Assembly (NCBI GenBank): GCA_015661095.1
Contig: JACVQI010000102.1
Coordinates: forward strand, 1-6,841
Direction of reading: 5' to 3'
Source of the DNA: Gammaproteobacteria bacterium
GTDB taxonomy: Bacteria > Pseudomonadota > Gammaproteobacteria > Eutrophobiales > Eutrophobiaceae
Length of the DNA stretch: 6,841 nt
The position numbers and the translations under genes are program-made. Positions 5,893-6,841 of the stretch are shown here, piece after piece; the first letter of the stretch is position 1; each line of letters begins with the position of its first letter. The notes under the pieces were generated by a model. The model made no database searches. It was not told where the DNA came from and saw only the letters and a program-made list of their open reading frames with translations.

Positions 5893-6840
5893 TCACTTCT
5901 CAGATGCATCTTTTCTGTTCGTCAATTCCAGGAGTCTGTCCGGATAATCGGTAATAATCCCGTTCACGCCCAGCTGGAGCAAAGTTTCCATTTCCTTCAC
6001 ATCGTTGATGGTCCAGGCATAGACCTCCATGTTATGTGTGTGGGCCATGCCGATGAAGTTGTGGTCCAACAATAATCTGTCATTACGGAAGGCGGGTACC
6101 TGCATCGTCTCAGCATCCGGATGATAAATCCGGCCCAGGTGCAGCCAGGTGAGTATATAAAACGGCCAGGCTTCCCCCGCCGCCGCGGCAGTGGCGACAT
6201 CAGGACAGCGCTGGCGGAACTCCTGCATCACTTTGGAACTGAAGGATGCGATCACCACTTTATCCTGTAAGCCGTGGTCATGGATCAGACGGCAGAGTAC
6301 CGTGGTGGTATCGGGATTGGGTTGTTTGATTTCAATGTTCATGCGCGTTTGCGGGAATTCCGTAAAGACTTCAACCAGGGTCGGGATGGCGATGCCCTGG
6401 CCACGGTAGGGATAGCTTTGTCCGTCATCCGTGGTCCAGTGGTAACCGGCGTCCAGCTTTTGCAACTCCGCCAGGGCGAAATCCCGAACATTACCACGGC
6501 CATCGGTGGTACGGTCCACAGTGTCATCATGCAACACTACCAGCGCACCGTCGTTCAGGCTGTGTATGTCGAAGTCCAGGGCATCGGCCCCAAGCGTGAC
6601 TGCGTGCCGGAAGGCATACAGCGTATTTTCCGGCCAGAGCCCCCGGCCGCCCCGGTGCGCCAGTACCAGCGGCCGCTGATGCTCAAATACCGGGTGTCGC
6701 GGGATTGGTTGTACCCTGCCGGCCTGGATATGATAGATGATGATCAGAACAATACTGACAGCAGAAAGAATTCTGGCGATCTTAAGTAATTTACCTCTGC
6801 TGCTGGCTTCAGTATTCTTCAGATCGTTGGTATTGGGCAT
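5893..6840 (-). CDS. Membrane-anchored glycerophosphodiester phosphodiesterase (GDPD family)
   Basis: This 315-residue enzyme should hydrolyse glycerophosphodiesters (deacylated phospholipids) or related lipids to glycerol-3-phosphate and an alcohol. An N-terminal TM segment (about 21-39) probably anchors it with the catalytic domain outside the cytoplasm. The TIM-barrel GDPD domain (about 57-307) has the expected elements: 'LAHRGGRGLWPENT' with catalytic His62 and metal-binding Glu71, 'DALDFDIHSLNDGALVVLHDDTVDRTTDGRG' with Asp89, Asp91 and catalytic His104, 'MNIEIK' with Glu170, 'VYAWTIND' near the end, and 'GVNGIITDYPDRLLEL'. The first acid of the usual E-x-D pair is Asp here, a conservative change. 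It resembles UgpQ and the longer lysophospholipase-D-like bacterial members. The gene runs convergent to the pump operon. The ATG at 6838-6840 lies next to the window edge, so no ribosome binding site can be seen and a longer N-terminus is possible. Confidence 0.92.
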   Translation of the reverse strand: MPNTNDLKNTEASSRGKLLKIARILSAVSIVLIIIYHIQAGRVQPIPRHPVFEHQRPLVLAHRGGRGLWPENTLYAFRHAVTLGADALDFDIHSLNDGALVVLHDDTVDRTTDGRGNVRDFALAELQKLDAGYHWTTDDGQSYPYRGQGIAIPTLVEVFTEFPQTRMNIEIKQPNPDTTTVLCRLIHDHGLQDKVVIASFSSKVMQEFRQRCPDVATAAAAGEAWPFYILTWLHLGRIYHPDAETMQVPAFRNDRLLLDHNFIGMAHTHNMEVYAWTINDVKEMETLLQLGVNGIITDYPDRLLELTNRKDASEK

Positions 6841-6841
6841 G

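Noticed and set aside
6274..6789. Rightward open frame of 171 codons opposite the GDPD gene
   Set aside because: The GDPD on the minus strand has all catalytic motifs intact; the opposite frame has no family features.

Overview
The window looks like a chromosomal segment of a gammaproteobacterium. This rests on the type of the proteins (MacA/MacB-like efflux system, a DUF2157 plus GDYXXLXY pair, a membrane-anchored GDPD) and on even, moderately GC-rich codon use throughout. The genus cannot be read from the sequence, and nothing here looks like a recent mobile element: I see no transposase, integrase, tRNA, rRNA or CRISPR array.

Layout. Positions 1-2133 hold a leftward gene set: a DUF2157 multi-span membrane protein, a GDYXXLXY-family protein overlapping it by 8 bp, and after 48 bp the start of an NTF2/SnoaL-like protein that runs off the left edge. 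An AT-rich divergent intergenic region (about 2134-2276) separates this set from a rightward operon (2277-5804). That operon encodes a periplasmic adaptor (membrane fusion protein), an ABC ATPase and a MacB-type permease. The adaptor stop overlaps the ATPase start by 11 bp, and the ATPase and permease share an ATGA stop/start, so the three are almost certainly co-translated. After a repeat-rich convergent gap (5805-5892), a leftward gene encodes an inner-membrane-anchored glycerophosphodiester phosphodiesterase. Its start codon lies one base inside the right edge.

How the genes work together. The three rightward genes form a MacAB-type tripartite efflux or export pump in which MacB is split into separate ATPase and permease chains. 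The outer-membrane channel (TolC-like) is not in the window and would be supplied from elsewhere. The DUF2157 and GDYXXLXY proteins are a recurrent membrane pair of unknown function. The GDPD would hydrolyse glycerophosphodiesters at the periplasmic face; no functional link to the pump is visible.

Most notable points. (1) The adaptor carries an insert of roughly 135 residues in its membrane-proximal domain. It has two helical segments resembling the LTXXQ motifs of the Spy/CpxP periplasmic chaperone family, flanked by Gly/Pro-rich linkers. (2) A 19-bp dyad overlaps the best candidate -10 box just before the pump operon and could be an operator. (3) The convergent intergenic gap carries repeated CTGAAGG-type units in inverted orientation. 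The system as a whole is recognisable and not a clearly new one; the adaptor insert is the part most likely to be under-described.
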